Shown piece by piece: positions 9,794 through 24,700 of a stretch of DNA of 64,000 nucleotides; the first letter of the stretch is position 1; each line of letters begins with the position of its first letter. The translations under genes and the position numbers were made by a program. Location of the stretch: the NCBI GenBank assembly GCA_040954595.2, contig CM082595.2, positions 2,046,001-2,110,000 on the forward strand, in the 5' to 3' direction. The stretch is from Balanoglossus misakiensis (Eukaryota > Hemichordata). The notes under the pieces were generated by a model, which searched no databases, was not told the origin of the DNA, and worked only from the letters and a program-made list of their open reading frames with translations.

Positions 9794-12700
9794 CTATTTT
9801 CCCATGGACTCCCACATCTGTAAAAAAGATAAAAAGAAATTTATCAGACACACTCAGACTGATAACAATATTATGGAAATGCAATGAGATATCATATATC
9901 CACTTTGCTTTCTCTGACTTTTCTTTACTTTCCGTAACTTTACTTTATAAATATATGAAAGAAATTAAACATTCCTTGATAATCTGAGAAACTTTATTCT
10001 TGCATCTACTATCTATGATTACTTTTATTAGAAATCATACAAAATTTTACAACATTTAAAATACCACATTAATATGTGAAAGCAAGACAGCATTCCACAT
10101 ATAATTACTAAAGTCATTTATTGGACTAACCTTTGCCCTTTGTAAAACAGCCTGTCTTGGTGATGACTGGTTATTTGATGTGCTTTTCTGATCTGCAGTG
10201 TCTCCCGTTGATGCTTTGTCAAATACTGGGCAGTCAAAATATTCTTCTTCTTCATCTTCACCTTGGATATTCTCCATGGAAACGGCCACGCCTTCCTCGG
10301 CATCGTCAATCTGATTCAGAATTTTATCCAGCTGTGTATTCACTTGGCATAATTCATCCTCCGTTTGAGAGATTTCTAAATCAGTGTCTTTGATAATATT
10401 GTCTATTTTCTTCTTCTCTGATTGTTCCCTACATTGCAATTTCTTGTCTCTGCATTGAAATGAAAGATATATAAAGAAAAACATTAGCAATGATCATCCA
10501 AACATAATAAGGTATTGTGCTCAAAAGATGATTAAATACACAACTTACTTTAATTCCAGTTTATGACATCTGAGGTCTGACAACATTCTGTTCAGATGTG
10601 ACTTCTCAACCTGCAGTCTCTCCTGCTGAGACTTCAGTCTGTGGACATGGCTTAGTCGTCGCTGTATTCTCACTTTTTCAAGAAAGGAATTTTCCGTTGT
10701 TTCTTGTACATTCCTGTTCTTGTCTTGTTTGTTTCCTGCGAGAAAAAAACAATATCTTTTGAAGACATCAACAACTTTAGAATGGTTACCAAGTCATCTT
10801 TCTTCCCAGCAGGTGTGAAGCAGATGCCATCGGACACACACCAGTGACTGACCCATCACACTCACACTGGTACAAAACAGTTTCTCATCATTTTCAAAAG
10901 AAGTGTCAGATCTCGACAGAACCGACACTCAGATAAGCCACACATCTCAAAAGCAGTGTCTAATTCACATCCCTTCCAACAATGGCCTGACTAACTAACC
11001 ATGCTTCAAAAAGCCTTGCTGGGAGGAAGGGGTACAACCCCTAGGCATTCTGTCCTGTAAAGGTCACCTTCCTCGAAGCCAGCCAATAAATGCTACCTGT
11101 TGACAAGAACATTCCCTATACTCCAGGGAGAGGGTACAATATCTGAACAGAGATATTACAATATTATCTTGACTGTTGTTATTGGCTCATGCCATGAATA
11201 AAGCAGTCTACCACACAACTGACACCACCTCTGCTATGTGCACACATGTCTGGATTAATAGTACCACTCTCATTGTGGTAATAGGTCTACTCAATGGTTC
11301 AATCCATTCAAAGTATACCCAAGGTAATACGTATAATGAATACTAAGTACGCACAGCGTATGCTCAGTCAGCACTGGGGAAAATAAAGTTTTAACACAAC
11401 TGGTGTAAACTTAACTTTATATTTCAAGATTAAAGCAATAAAGGCTGTCAGTTTCAGTCTTTTCTTCCAAGATTTGTGATCTGTGTTGTACTTTATTTTA
11501 TCGTAATATATACTAAAATGTTACCCTGGAAACACAATCACTATTCATTACCTTTTATATAAGAATGTTCAATGAATCCTAGCAATGGACATGTTATTGT
11601 TTTATAATCTGAGTAAATCAGTGCTATATTTGTCACTGTCAATAAAAACAAAGTGAAGCTTATCTGAAGTGACACAGCGACTGAGATGAGTTTTTTATTT
11701 ATTGTCTTGGTATAATCGTTTGAACAATGAGTACATTTTAGCAGGTAAACCTCGACAACCAATTTAAGACAGTTGCTAAGTCTGTTTGTATCTCTTTTCG
11801 TGATTTGCTACAAGTAAAAACCAATATAAGAGGGACATTATGAGAGATTATACTGAAGTGTCGAGCAGTTACATGGGCAGGGAATCGGAGACCTATCTCA
11901 GTTTGTGAATTATTTTTGCCAGGTTGCATGAGCAGACTCATGAACAGTTCACTGAGGACTGACTTTGTGTGCACAGACTTTGTAAATTTGCACAGACAGT
12001 CAAAGTTGTGGAATTTCAGAAAAACCCTTGACTTTTTTTAACTGTGTCCAGTCAACTGTTGAGTGACGAAGTAAAGTGTCCGTGAACTAATGTGTATGAA
12101 TTAGGCCACTAGGTCATTGCTGTTGAATCTGCCACGAATCCGCCTTGGTCTTGTACCATGCCCTGACCTACATCAATAAGTGCAGTCTAAGCTGACACGT
12201 GTATGCAAAAGCTATCCATCTCTGTCAAGTTCAAGCAAATCAGACTGACAGATGTCGATAGTGTTACAAGTTTGCAGATGGTCTGTGGTCAGGGATGCCT
12301 AAACTGTACATGTATGACTTTTCTGTCCATCGTTAGAAACCAATACATGTCATATCAAAGTAAATTAGAAACGTTAAGTAATGGAGAGAAAAATGGGTGA
12401 AAATGTTGTACCACATTTAGTGGTTACATATCACAGGTTGTGCGCATGACATTGAAACAGCATAATGGTTTTCACAAGCAGGAAGTTTTGAATGTTGTGT
12501 TTTGTTAAGCTAAGCTAAATCTCCTGTCAGTGAAAACGATCTGTCGGGAGTTGCCCCAGGTCTTGCATTTATCTTTACACCCTTTTCGTCTGTTCTGTGA
12601 GCCAACTTCACATTCTCATCACATATCCTGAAGCAAGCAGACCACACATTTTGACAGAGGCACAAAACCCAATGTGTACACTTCACCAATCCATCATGTG

Positions 12701-15700
12701 AGGGTACAAAACCCCCACCGGCCGTAGACAAGCTACTTTGTTCCATTGAGATACTTTCTAGCATAGAAGCCCAATTCGCTGATCTGATCTTGTCCTAGTA
12801 TGCAAGCTACTTCACCATTCTATGGGGCTGAACAAATGCCATTGAAAAGATATGATCCGAAAATCAACCACAACCAAGGTACAAAACCAAGTTGTCATCA
12901 AAACATTTCGATAAACAGCTTTGTAGACATTCATGAGTATACACAAATGTAGCCAGTCAACCAGAACTTTCAAGGGGAAAAGTGTTGATGAAAAGTGGTG
13001 GTGTTAAAAACAAAACATTGACCTGACCTGAAAAGGTGATGGACAAGATACAATGGTTTAATATCAAGGTTGATGACGTTGTTGCATGCTTGCTTGCACA
13101 AGGTGGTATCAAGGCCTCACACCTACACAGTAACCACCATTGAAAGTGTCTGTTTTGCCTGAGTAGCTACATGGAAGGCCATAATTCTTGTTTTGGGTCG
13201 ACTTTTAAGATGCACACACTCTCACTTGCATCTTAAGTCAGGAATTACAGTCGGAATGTGAAAGATCAAGGCCGTCAAGGAGAAAGCAGTAAACACTCAA
13301 AAACACTTCACTCCTATTCAACTCCAACTCATAAGCCCGGACTCACTCTGACAATAAGGCCAATAAAAACACAAAACAGAACTATTGTTGGTGTCCAGAA
13401 CATGCCGGTCTGTTAATCTAAACATTGTAAAAACAGATGATCATTCTGACAAAAGATGATTGTTGCTTCCAAAGATTCCGTCTACAAAGGTGTACATGTA
13501 CATTTTATCATCTCAAAACCAAACAACACTATAGCCCTGTGTCTGTCAGTCGGACCTAGAACGTTTTTCATATGTACAGTACATTGGGAGTTTAAATATT
13601 TTTTAAAATGCATATAACACCCCTGTACCTTGTGTTTATGAAGTCTGCTTATATTCATTCTTATGTAAGACACAAGAATGCTGTTTATTTTTGTTGAAAG
13701 AATGTCAATGATTTCATAACAGAATGATTTAGACGTTCAAATGACATACCCTGAATGAAATACAATGTATCCTGAACACATGAAAATTTGTCAACAGAAT
13801 AATCTTCAATCCACACAATTTCAAATGTCACTCTTAAAGTTCTGCACACTTTTCCTGTTTTACTCAATGAAAACTAAACCTATTGAATTATGGTACAAAG
13901 CAAGATCAAAAGGTGAAACTAAAACCTTTCAGATTTTTTGGTTGATAAACAGGATGTCACGTTTTTAGTTCTCGTCATCAACACTGATGTTGAAATGTTG
14001 CCGTGAAATGCTAGGCTGCTGCAGGCTAAGTTTGTCTTGTGCCAAAGCCACGAATTACCCAACCACTTGAGGTATAACTTTATGGCCATTCAAGAAACCT
14101 CAAAGTGTGCCTTTATGAGGCTTTGTCATAAAGATGTGTAACGCTGATGTCATTGTCTAAATGACTGACTCCAAACAGATAACACTTTACGAGAGAGTTT
14201 ACGTCGACTATTCAGGCTAAACACACCTTGGGGAGAATTTTCATTGAACGGAAAATCCTCCAGGACCAAGGATATCTAATGACCGTCTTGTTTTCCAGAA
14301 AACCAACAATGACCAATTATCTCTTTGATTTTACACTGACCCTGGTGGCCAATTTTGAATTGCAAATATTATTGTAAATCGATAATCTTAAAAAAAGAAG
14401 AAAACCTTGCCTGTTATTCTCTTGATTACGTGAAAACTGAAGTAAAGAATTTGGGAACAAATTGTGATAGTGCGTATTTTCAGTGTTCTCTGACTGTTTG
14501 TAGAGTGATCATGGTTGACTGCATGGCGACACACTGCTACCCAACCTCTGTTTATTTTTGCTGACAGTGGGGATGAACAGCATTTTATGATGTGTGTCCC
14601 TAATTTGTGACAAAACCACAAATAAACAAACAAACTATCCTAGACTTCAATAAAAGCAAACTTTGCAGGCTGTATAATTACAGGATGGAAGTTTGTTTTC
14701 TTTGGCACTCATCTCAGATATGCTGTAACAATTCCAGTGTATGAAAACTCATGAAATTATTTTATGAGAGAGATTTAACACAAACAGAAAGATGTCGCAT
14801 AGGCATGAGAATTGTAGTATGTGTGCTATAATTCCAGTTACATGGGGTTCACTTGGTTGACACACCCAACATAACCTTTTAATTCTCTGATAAATAGGCT
14901 ACAGATATGGTCTGTGGTTTTGGCGGCACACTGCTTTGGTTCGTTGACAAGGCATGACTGTAGGTCATTCTTTGCTGTGTTGTTTTTGGGCATTGACTGA
15001 TTTCGTTGAATGAACAGTTTGTGCTGGAGACCATGTGGCATGTTGTTTTGTCCTGATAAAGATTTCGTGTTCACCAAACAGTCAAAGCATGACAGATTGT
15101 CGATGTCTCAATTACTAGTACTGTATACAAAGAGTAGAAATTTACATTTTTGATATCTTTTAAAAAGATGTGTCATCTGGTTAACATGGTAAAACGCTCA
15201 CAGACAGAACAATCAGTTTGCACATTTGAAATTCAGACTCACTTTCCACTGTCAGTAGACTACAATTGTCTCTCACTTGGACAATTTTATGCACCATAGA
15301 CTTGTTACAATACCTTGGCATAATTTCTACCAGTCTATCTTTGTTAATATATTGTTCTACTGAAACAAAGCCAATTGTTTTCCCATTTATGAGGCTTTGT
15401 TTTCAACATCTTACAAAGGGTATGTAAGCAACATACCTGCATAAATCGAATGTCAATTTTTTCAAACGGAAAATATTCAGAATAATGAAATCATAAAAAG
15501 GAAAGACAAAACCAAACTGACATGGCTATGGTTTCACAAGTGCAATTTAGACAGATGACACTAAACTGTTTTTCTGCTTTGTACACTCAGGCCAGTATTC
15601 ATACCCAAACACAGTGAGATAATGCAATCAACCTTGAAGTGTGAATTGTTTATGAAAACCCTCCTATTGTGACAAATTGGCTAAGCTTGTTTTATTCATA

Positions 15701-18700
15701 AACTCAATTTGTAACAGACATATGCAATAGTCGTTGTCCTGTCTGGATAAAAAAATTAAACTGAACACTATTAAAGAAGTATACTTTTGAAACCACACGC
15801 GTCATTCAAATAGTACTCAAGTTGATTAGGTGATAAGGTTGACATATTGAAGTAAACTGGGTCCTTCACTGGGATAATTTACTGAGCAATAAATCACCTT
15901 CAAATTACAGATTGATAGTACTATAAGTGTTCATTTGTAATGGATTTCAATTGGTTTGGATTTAATGCAACAGATACTGCATTGAACTCAGCGTCCCTCT
16001 GAAGGAAAAATCAATGTTAATTTGGACACAAGTCAAATACTAGTAAGCTTTAAATGATGCTGCTGATTTGTGTTCAGCAATTGAAATTACATATTCTAAA
16101 TCAATAAAACAATCTGCTGTTTTCCCATAATGATACGCATATTTGAGTTGTGGTCTCTGTATGTTTTTCTTTATACAAACACTAGTGTAACAGAAAATCT
16201 TGATAACCCAGCTACAACTAATTTGAAATGGATTCCTTTTGAATCACAATTTAACAGCGCACATGGCCTTTGTTTACACTGAGGATTTGACTATTTATAA
16301 CTAATTAACCCTAAGTCAGTTGGCTTTAGTCTTGATTTGAGATTACACAACATAAGTGTAATTTATCCGCCAAATAGTTTTTTCATTCACAGACCTGTCT
16401 CTCTGTCTGCACACATACAGTCAACACAATCCACATCCAACATACCTGTGTTGTTCCCGGTTTTACTGCACTCCGTAAGCTGTTCCTGGATTCTCCGTAT
16501 AGCCTGGCCTTTCCTGGATTCCTGCATTTTCCCACCTCGGACAGGCTTGCAATCCTGGAATACACAACGATATCTTATATGTATGCTGTTCCAGCTAGTG
16601 TCATTCCTAAACTGATTCCCCCTGATACAGCTTGTCTGTTATGTTTAATAAGGCGGTACGTTCTTAACAATGTGCGAAACCAACACACCAAGCGTTAAGT
16701 TGACTCCCTAGCTAATTGCAGATTATCAACCACCTGTATACACACAAGCACCTCCACGCCAACTCAAATTGTCCATGTATATGGAGTGACTCATTCACAG
16801 CTGATAAAAACATCGCTTAGAATCAAAACACTGGAATCAAATTAAAACTACACAATCAGAAACGTACCAAAATGATATCCATTCCAAGATAAGACTTCCC
16901 ACAGTCAGCGACAAGTTATGATAAAAAGATCTCTTAGCTAAAACCAGACACAATACAGATTAACTTTCTCTGGTCTCGTTGATACCTTAGGACAATTGAA
17001 GTTCGAACTACTAGACTTGTCTATCTTGCGTCTCTATGTTAACCTGTTCAGGTCTCTGAGTTCCTGAAAATGTACTGAGACATACCCTTATATATAGAGA
17101 GTTTTAGACCATGAGCTAAACTCTCAAGGACATTACAAGTACAAGGACAAAGTTCATCTATGACGAAAAATAACCACTCCCCAATCGCTCATCCAAATCA
17201 GCTCTTGTTGGTCTAGATTTATGAGCGGGTCCCATATTCTATTTTGTTCCAAGTTCATGGATAATTCTCTCTAAATTAGACCTCTGTCTGTCTCTCTCTC
17301 TCTCTCCCACACACACGAACACACACACTTTTTCAATAGAGTGCTTATTTTCATCAGATGATCATTGGTGAAAACATGCTGGATTTCGAATCCCCTGTAT
17401 TGACCGTGATCATGCAATACATGTATTTTAAATGTATATGTGTGTGTGTGATTTTGTTCTAGAATGTGCAACAGCTTTGCTACCCAGTAAAATGCAGTGG
17501 GATTTAAACCATAAATTAAAAGATGTTTCTGAATATCAGGTGAACAAAACAATAGATTAGCAAATTAAACAATCACCAATGTAAGTATGTGAAACCTTTC
17601 CTAGTCACAGTTAACCAATGCTGTGATTCCCGGATGAAATAACCCCTGTGATTCCTGTAATATGAAATAATCCTATTATTTCAATGGGTGGAACATTCCA
17701 TTAATAGTGGGGATAGGGAGGTGTGATCTTCAACAGGGTGTGATACAAGTCATCTAGTCTAGAATCTTTTCTTTCTGATTTCTGAGTTGTATGAAGCATA
17801 TAGTCCAGAAACTGGAAAGACTCTAGACTAGAAGTTGACGGATTTGTGGATTAGATTTGATCTGATTTGAGTGACTTACAACAATTTTTGTTGACTTATC
17901 TTTCTCATCCCCTGAATCAATCAAATCCATGTAAGCACAAGCATCCTCATCGGGATTGGGATTCTACAGAATGCCGGAAAGCAGTCACGGAATAACGCAT
18001 GGAATTGGATGGGATAAGCAGGCAGGATTGGGATTGGGATAGGTTCCATTGCAAAAGCAAAGACAGACATATTTATTAGCAACACAACGTGCAATGCTAG
18101 CAGCCTGTACACAAAACTACATCAATACACTAGAACTATTTATAAATAATACATGAATTTTCATTACCTTTGACAACATTCTTGACTTGAATTAATTAAT
18201 AAAAGATTTAAAATAAATTAATAAATAAACATAATTCTTGACTGAAGAGCAAAGAAGAAATTAAACATACTGATTTAAAAAAAATATGACAGCAAACTTA
18301 TAGATAAGAAACTTCATTCGACTGATGAACTTTTATTCAAAACATATCACATGAACAAGTGGTACGTTGAACAGCACCCCCACACAGAAAACAACCACTG
18401 TCTTTCGTTTATACTCTTTGCTTCGGACTGGACTACATGCAATTGTGAATTACTGTCGTTATAGCTCATTACAAAATTCTAACCATCATTTTTGCTTGGA
18501 GGGCTTGCTGGAGGTGTAAAGTAATTAGTAAAACATGCAAACTAAATTAAATGAAAATTGAGAAAATATATGCAACATACCTTTTTCTCGAATAATCTTT
18601 TGTTATTTGCAACGATATCCCGTTGCGTGATCACTTCTCCATCTTGACTTCTGACGACTTTTTCGAGCAATGCCATGGTTTCTTCTGGTTCGACATACTC

Positions 18701-21700
18701 TCCGATCATATCCTCGTCAATGGAATCAATCTCTTTGATCAGAGTGCGAATCCACTGTGCCATCTCGTCCAAATCAAACACCTGATACAGAATGGTGACA
18801 AAAATAGCATCAAGGGCACTGTGCTCCTATTTGAGAGGAATTTGTAAGAGGAGTATATACACACAAATGTGGAGTGTAATTGGGTAAGCATAGGGCCAGC
18901 TTAGTTGATGAAGATGTTGTTAGTAGCAGCAGTCTCAGGTCTTGTATATGTCTTAAAGTAAAGACTGAAATGATGAAATCAATGTTTTTACCACAGGGAG
19001 TCAAAAGAGGCCAATAAAAGATGACAATATGGCGTTTTTCGTGTGCAGTGAACATAGCGTGTTCACTTGATTTGCAATGCTGTAAAAATAAAATATATAG
19101 ATACCTCAGCCATTAAGACAGACTCCTGGCCCTGCATAAGTTGAAACAAATAACACTTGGCTTTCTTCTTGGCGTCCTGTACAGGTCGTATGTCGCACCC
19201 AAGTAAATGTAACTGGAATTCGTACTGTCCGCTGTTCAGTCTGTAGCATTTCATCGTGCCTTCTTGGACAGTACACCAGAATTTGTTCCATTTGCCATCA
19301 CTAAGCTTACTGCTGTATATGTTTAGATACCCTGTAAACAAAGAGTTCAACCCTTATAATCGTCTGACTTTTATTCATGCCTATTGGAACCACATGTTGA
19401 AAGCACCTCCATAAACCAGACACCTCTGCAAACCGAACGGTTTCCTCAGTCCCTTTGGTGTTCAGTTAAGGCTGGTTTTACTGTATTCCATGATTCTGTC
19501 AATGCAGAGGTGTCCTAGGCGAAATAACATACCTGACATGACAGTCGAAGGTTCTAAAGTCCTTGGAATGTCTGATATTGGACTGGTTGGCGTCTTCTTC
19601 TTTCCTTTTTTGTCTCTTCTGGCAAACGCAAATATTGACGATGCTGTTTGAGCCAGGCTGTCTGCTAAGTTCTTCTTGGCTACTCTGGGAGACATGTCTC
19701 CTATTTTCATCAGGAAAATTGCAAGAAATGAAAATATGAAAGTGAACCTACTGGGAATGTGTTATCTGTCAGTTTTATATAAATTAAAGAAATTCATTCT
19801 ACATGTAGTATTACCCGTAAAATAGTTCATTAAATCCCTATAGTAGGGCAATAAAAATTGTCACCCAGTGTAGATACATTATCACAAGTGCCTCCAAACC
19901 TGAACAGACTAACAAAGTCCATACCTTTGGTAGGAGATGGTATTCTTTCCAAAGTATCCCCCTTTTTACTTCTAGTGCTGTCATCAAGACTGCTATCGGT
20001 GTCTGCGACTAGAGATTTCCTCTCTGTCACATCACTGCTGGCACTGCTTGTACGCAATACCGGGGATCCAACACTTGATTTGTCTGCATTGACTTTACCC
20101 TCAGTTGCCTTGGCACACTCATTCAAAACCTGAAAGAAAAATATGAATTATATTTGCATTTTCACACAAAAAAGTTACAGTTAATGAAGCTTTTTAGTGT
20201 CTATATGTTTATGACAATCGGTGATCAATCACTGATTGCAAACATTCGGAAGAGCAACCACAGTTTACGCAACTGGAATCCTCCTACAAAATCATTGTGA
20301 TAGAAGTCGGAACCAAGATGTAACCACTTACATCTAACCACTTCTGAGCCTCTTCTCTCTTCCCGACAGCAAACATATGTTTCTCGATTCCCGGATGGAA
20401 AATCTTCAAGACGTGACTCCTCTTCCCTTCCTTTTGAGAGTACGACACCTCGAATCCAACCAGCGGAAAATCAATCACCACTTTTCCCTCTTCCTTAGCT
20501 AGCTTGATCGAATACGCTTGAAATCGCATGTTTCGTACAATGCAGAACCGTTTCGCCCACTGCGTTCCCATGAGCCTCTTCTGGTGGAGGATTCCGTAGT
20601 GTATGACTGATGGGTCGCCGATTTGCGATGCAAATATTTCGTAAATTTTCTTCTTTTTTTCAAGTTTATCCGACTGGCTTGAGGATGTTGATTTGCCTGA
20701 GCTTTGTCTAGAGGGGCTGTAAAGAGAAAAGTTGATGTGATAAAGTGCTGGTCATGTTTTTTTTATGAACCTAACTTTTGCAAGCGTCCAATTAACATTG
20801 TCGTCATCAAGTTATAAGGGCGCCACCTGGTGGCACTCTTTGATGCATGGCAGTACATTAAAATGCATGACATGACAGAACAGAGCATGACATTACCCAG
20901 ATGAACCTGTGTCGTCACACTCATCACTTTCATAGCCTTCATAGGATCCACTGGCATCAGAATCATAACCTGTAGAGGAGAAACAATTTAACAAACAGAT
21001 TCAGTCAAACCTGTGTTAGTGGCCACCTTTGTATAGTGGCCACCTCTATATAGTGGCCACTTTGTTACAGTCCCTGTGCAAGTTACATGACTGTCATACA
21101 AAGTGTCTGCAACACAAATAAGCAGCAACATAAAATGTGTACCCTACTAGCTGTGTCATGCAAATGCAACTGCATCAGTTCATGAAATGGCTGCAATGCA
21201 GATTGCTGCAATATAAGATGATAACAAAATGGCTGTTTAAAAAACTGACTACAGAACACTTTAAGCTTAATACAAAACAAACAGAAAACAACACAAAACA
21301 AAAGTTAAACACATTACAAATGACAGTATACCTGCAGTAGAGCTGCGTAAAGATTCTGAAGGGTATGTGAACACATAATCTGAATCAACATATGAGGACG
21401 TGACGTCGGACACATCAAAATCATGCACGGATGGAAACGCATCTTTATCATGCATGGATGGAGGCATGGATGATGGTAATGGTGGAAGTGATGATGGCAA
21501 TGGAAACACATCTACATCGTCATACATTAATGGAGAGGTTTCACTGATAGATGATGCTGACATGCACAACTGTTGATCAGATGACTGGACATCATAGCTT
21601 AACTCCTCCGTAGAAGTCCTACTACCTTCCTCTCTTCCAAGTGACATATCTGTATCCTCATACACGCAGTCATCTGGTGTTGCCATGGAAATGGGCAGGG

Positions 21701-24700
21701 TACTCTTCTTTTTATCGATCATTTCCATGGGAACCGGCTCCTCGTAAAAGTTATCAGCAATGATAGCTCTGAAAATAGTTGATCAAAATAAAATAATGAA
21801 AATATGCACAATTTTAACATTGCGTTTTCACACTTAGTTCGACACTGTGATATCGCCTGTGGCCTTGAGTTTAGTGGTTTTACCAACATCTAAAATGAAG
21901 CAATGTCACTGAAAATAGTTTGCAAAACATGAAATTCTCTGCAGAAGCCAACAGAGATATTGTACAGCGCCACCAGTGTGCAAATAAACTTTAGAGAGAA
22001 CACTGCCAATCAGGTATTTTGCCTGAGGCTCCTTCTGACATCACTGCACAAAACAAATAAGATAAGGTACTGACGTCAGAAGTGTCTAGCCAACCACATT
22101 AGCCACGAGATCACTTTGTTCTGTGACTCGAGATTACTGGCCTTAGGTCTCAAATTCAAGTTGAATAGGGTTTGGGTTTCAGTCTAACCCATCATTACAC
22201 TATAAGCACTTTTCAAGAAGGCTTTAACAGAAAGTGAAGATGTTACATGTCATTTAATCTTACAGATCTGTATTCAGTAGTGTTTAACCCTTACAGTTAC
22301 ACCACCATCGTCTTGTCCAAACCCACTGTTTTCTATGTTTCTGATTAAACGCTGTGTTGTGGTTTCAAACTATATTTGTGAGTGTAGAAAGTGGACCAGC
22401 TACGTGGGTAGGAACTTGTGAAAAAGGTGATCGTAATCTGAGGTTTTTTAATGGTGTTTAGACAGGGCTTGTCAGAGAGATGCAGAATCCTTCCTACAAC
22501 ATATGCTATGCTTGTGGAGGAAGTAGACTTCCAATGAGCAATTGAATCTTTCATTCAGTCTGACATCCTGACTGACAAAAGTATTTGCACAGGTCATCCT
22601 TTCAGCTCTATAAATTTCTCAGAAATCAAGGAGGAAATGCATTATTTCTCAGTATTTTCCAATTTCTTATCTGATTTATGAGACATTTATAAAACCACAA
22701 GACAGTCACATGCAAATATTTGAAAAAGAGGAAGGACTAAATCAAGAAATTTTGTTGCTCTAAGACTAAAATTAATTAAAATTGGCCAAAAGGTCAAATA
22801 ATATTTACACATGCTTGACTGTCCTTGTTATGGTATATACCGCGACATAATGAATTCTGTTATGTAAGTTCTTGTTTTCAACTGCACTCATTTACCAAAC
22901 AGAGGAAGTATCAAGCCATGAAAATCGGGAAACTTTGATGATGTAATGCCTCTCTCCAATTCATCAACTAGCAAATAATATTTACACAATGATTATTCCT
23001 TGTTTTGGATGTCACTACTTAAAAGTATCTCAATTTGTTATTGATTGCTTTTATTAAATAAAATATACTGGTAGTCACTTGTAGTTGCTGTTATATTCTT
23101 ATTTTTTCAGGGTCACTGGGTTGGGGATCATTCTTTTAAAATTATAATTCTGTTCTCCTGAATTAATTATTCAAAACTTAGATACAGTTAACTTCCTATT
23201 AGAGCCATGGTGAACTGTTGAAAGACTACAAGCCCTATAAAACCTTCCGAACATACTTCCTCAGTTTGACATGAATTTGTATGGGGTTTGTACGTGCCAC
23301 TGTTTCGTGAGTCTGTGTGTGTTCTCTATGACTACCGTAGTCCTATCCACTCAAATTTCTGTTAACTTAATTATGTCTTCGAAGAGATTAACCTCTGGCC
23401 TCTACAGTTAGATAACTGTCCTTGGACAAACACCACCTTTACAGTGTGTTTATCCCCACCCCAATTCCCCTTTTGAGTTTTTCATCTGGACATGTTAGTC
23501 ATTATAAGATGATGTTGTGTTTCAACTGAGATAGTAGAGGAATACAGGTTAATCACAGGTGTACTGGGGTAAAAAATTCACGTAAATTTGGTAGAGGGAC
23601 AATCTTTCCTTGAAGAGTTTGACAGGCCGAATCGTGAATATGTTGTTGCACTGACTGCACGGTGTATGTTCCATGGCCACAAGATGATCACAAAGAGTGA
23701 AAAACGGTTGATTCCCATCTGCTACGAACACTATGAACAAAACCTGTCTATTCTTCCTGTTTCTGACGTAAATGGTTGCCCTTCACCAAAGAATGCATAG
23801 AGGTGCGTCTACCTGACATGCTACTTTATATGGTGAAGGTTGTTCATGTACGTCTGAAGACGGTCAGAAAGAATAAACAGCTTTTGTTAGTAGCAGAATG
23901 GAATTTGTCACCTATTTTGCATTGTTTACAAGAAGCTTCCACTGCTAATTCCACAAGTAGAAGTCACATTGGAAGATAAATTTTAATTCACCCACTTGTT
24001 TTGATTTGGATCATCAGCATAGTCATACTTCAGTGTGTTATCGTAATGAACTCCATTCTGAATGATTCCACCTGGTTTGGAAACTGTAAAATGGAAATAT
24101 ATAATACAATTAAAGTCACAAAGAATTGCAGAATGATTGACAAAAAAGCTAACATATTTTGTCTATAATCACCATGACAATAACATTATTTTGTGTGTAA
24201 CATTTCACCTGGAGGTTCTGGTGGTGGCAGTGGAGGAAGAGAATCTCGTCTTGGATTCCGACATTCTGCGAGTCGATCAAACTCCGCCACGAAGTGTTTT
24301 CTCTTCTTCTCTGCATCGTCCGATAGTTTCTCACTCGCAAGAACATTCTGGAAATATTCTACCAGTCCAGGGAGGAGATTCTCTAGAGCTGTACAAAGAA
24401 AATAGAAACAATACTAGTTGAGAAAAATAGAGCATTTGACCTCAAATTCTCTCCCATCCCCTAAATGAAAATTCGGAAGTTTGAAAATCCATTAGAATTA
24501 TGCTTTGAACTTTCACATACCGTCAACCCCAAGCCTATATTTGTTCTTGTTCTGTGATGCATTGGTGCCAGAAAGTACTTGTTATAGTGCCAATTGAAAG
24601 CAAAGTTCAGATAGTCATGCAGATTTGGGTTTTAATTCACAGAAATAGTATAACCCCCATAGAGTGGGCGTTCTACATACACAGCATAGCACAGGTGCGT

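Noticed and set aside
10056-10130. Read-through extension of the AFAP1-family penultimate exon (SPINDFSNYM...)
   Set aside because: A donor GTTAGT follows AAG at 10131. Splicing to 9817 gives the conserved family C-terminus instead.
17880-17925. Possible extra AFAP1-family exon (donor GTAAGT near 17880 on the minus strand)
   Set aside because: The piece would end in phase 2, whereas the next exon (16554) needs phase 0.
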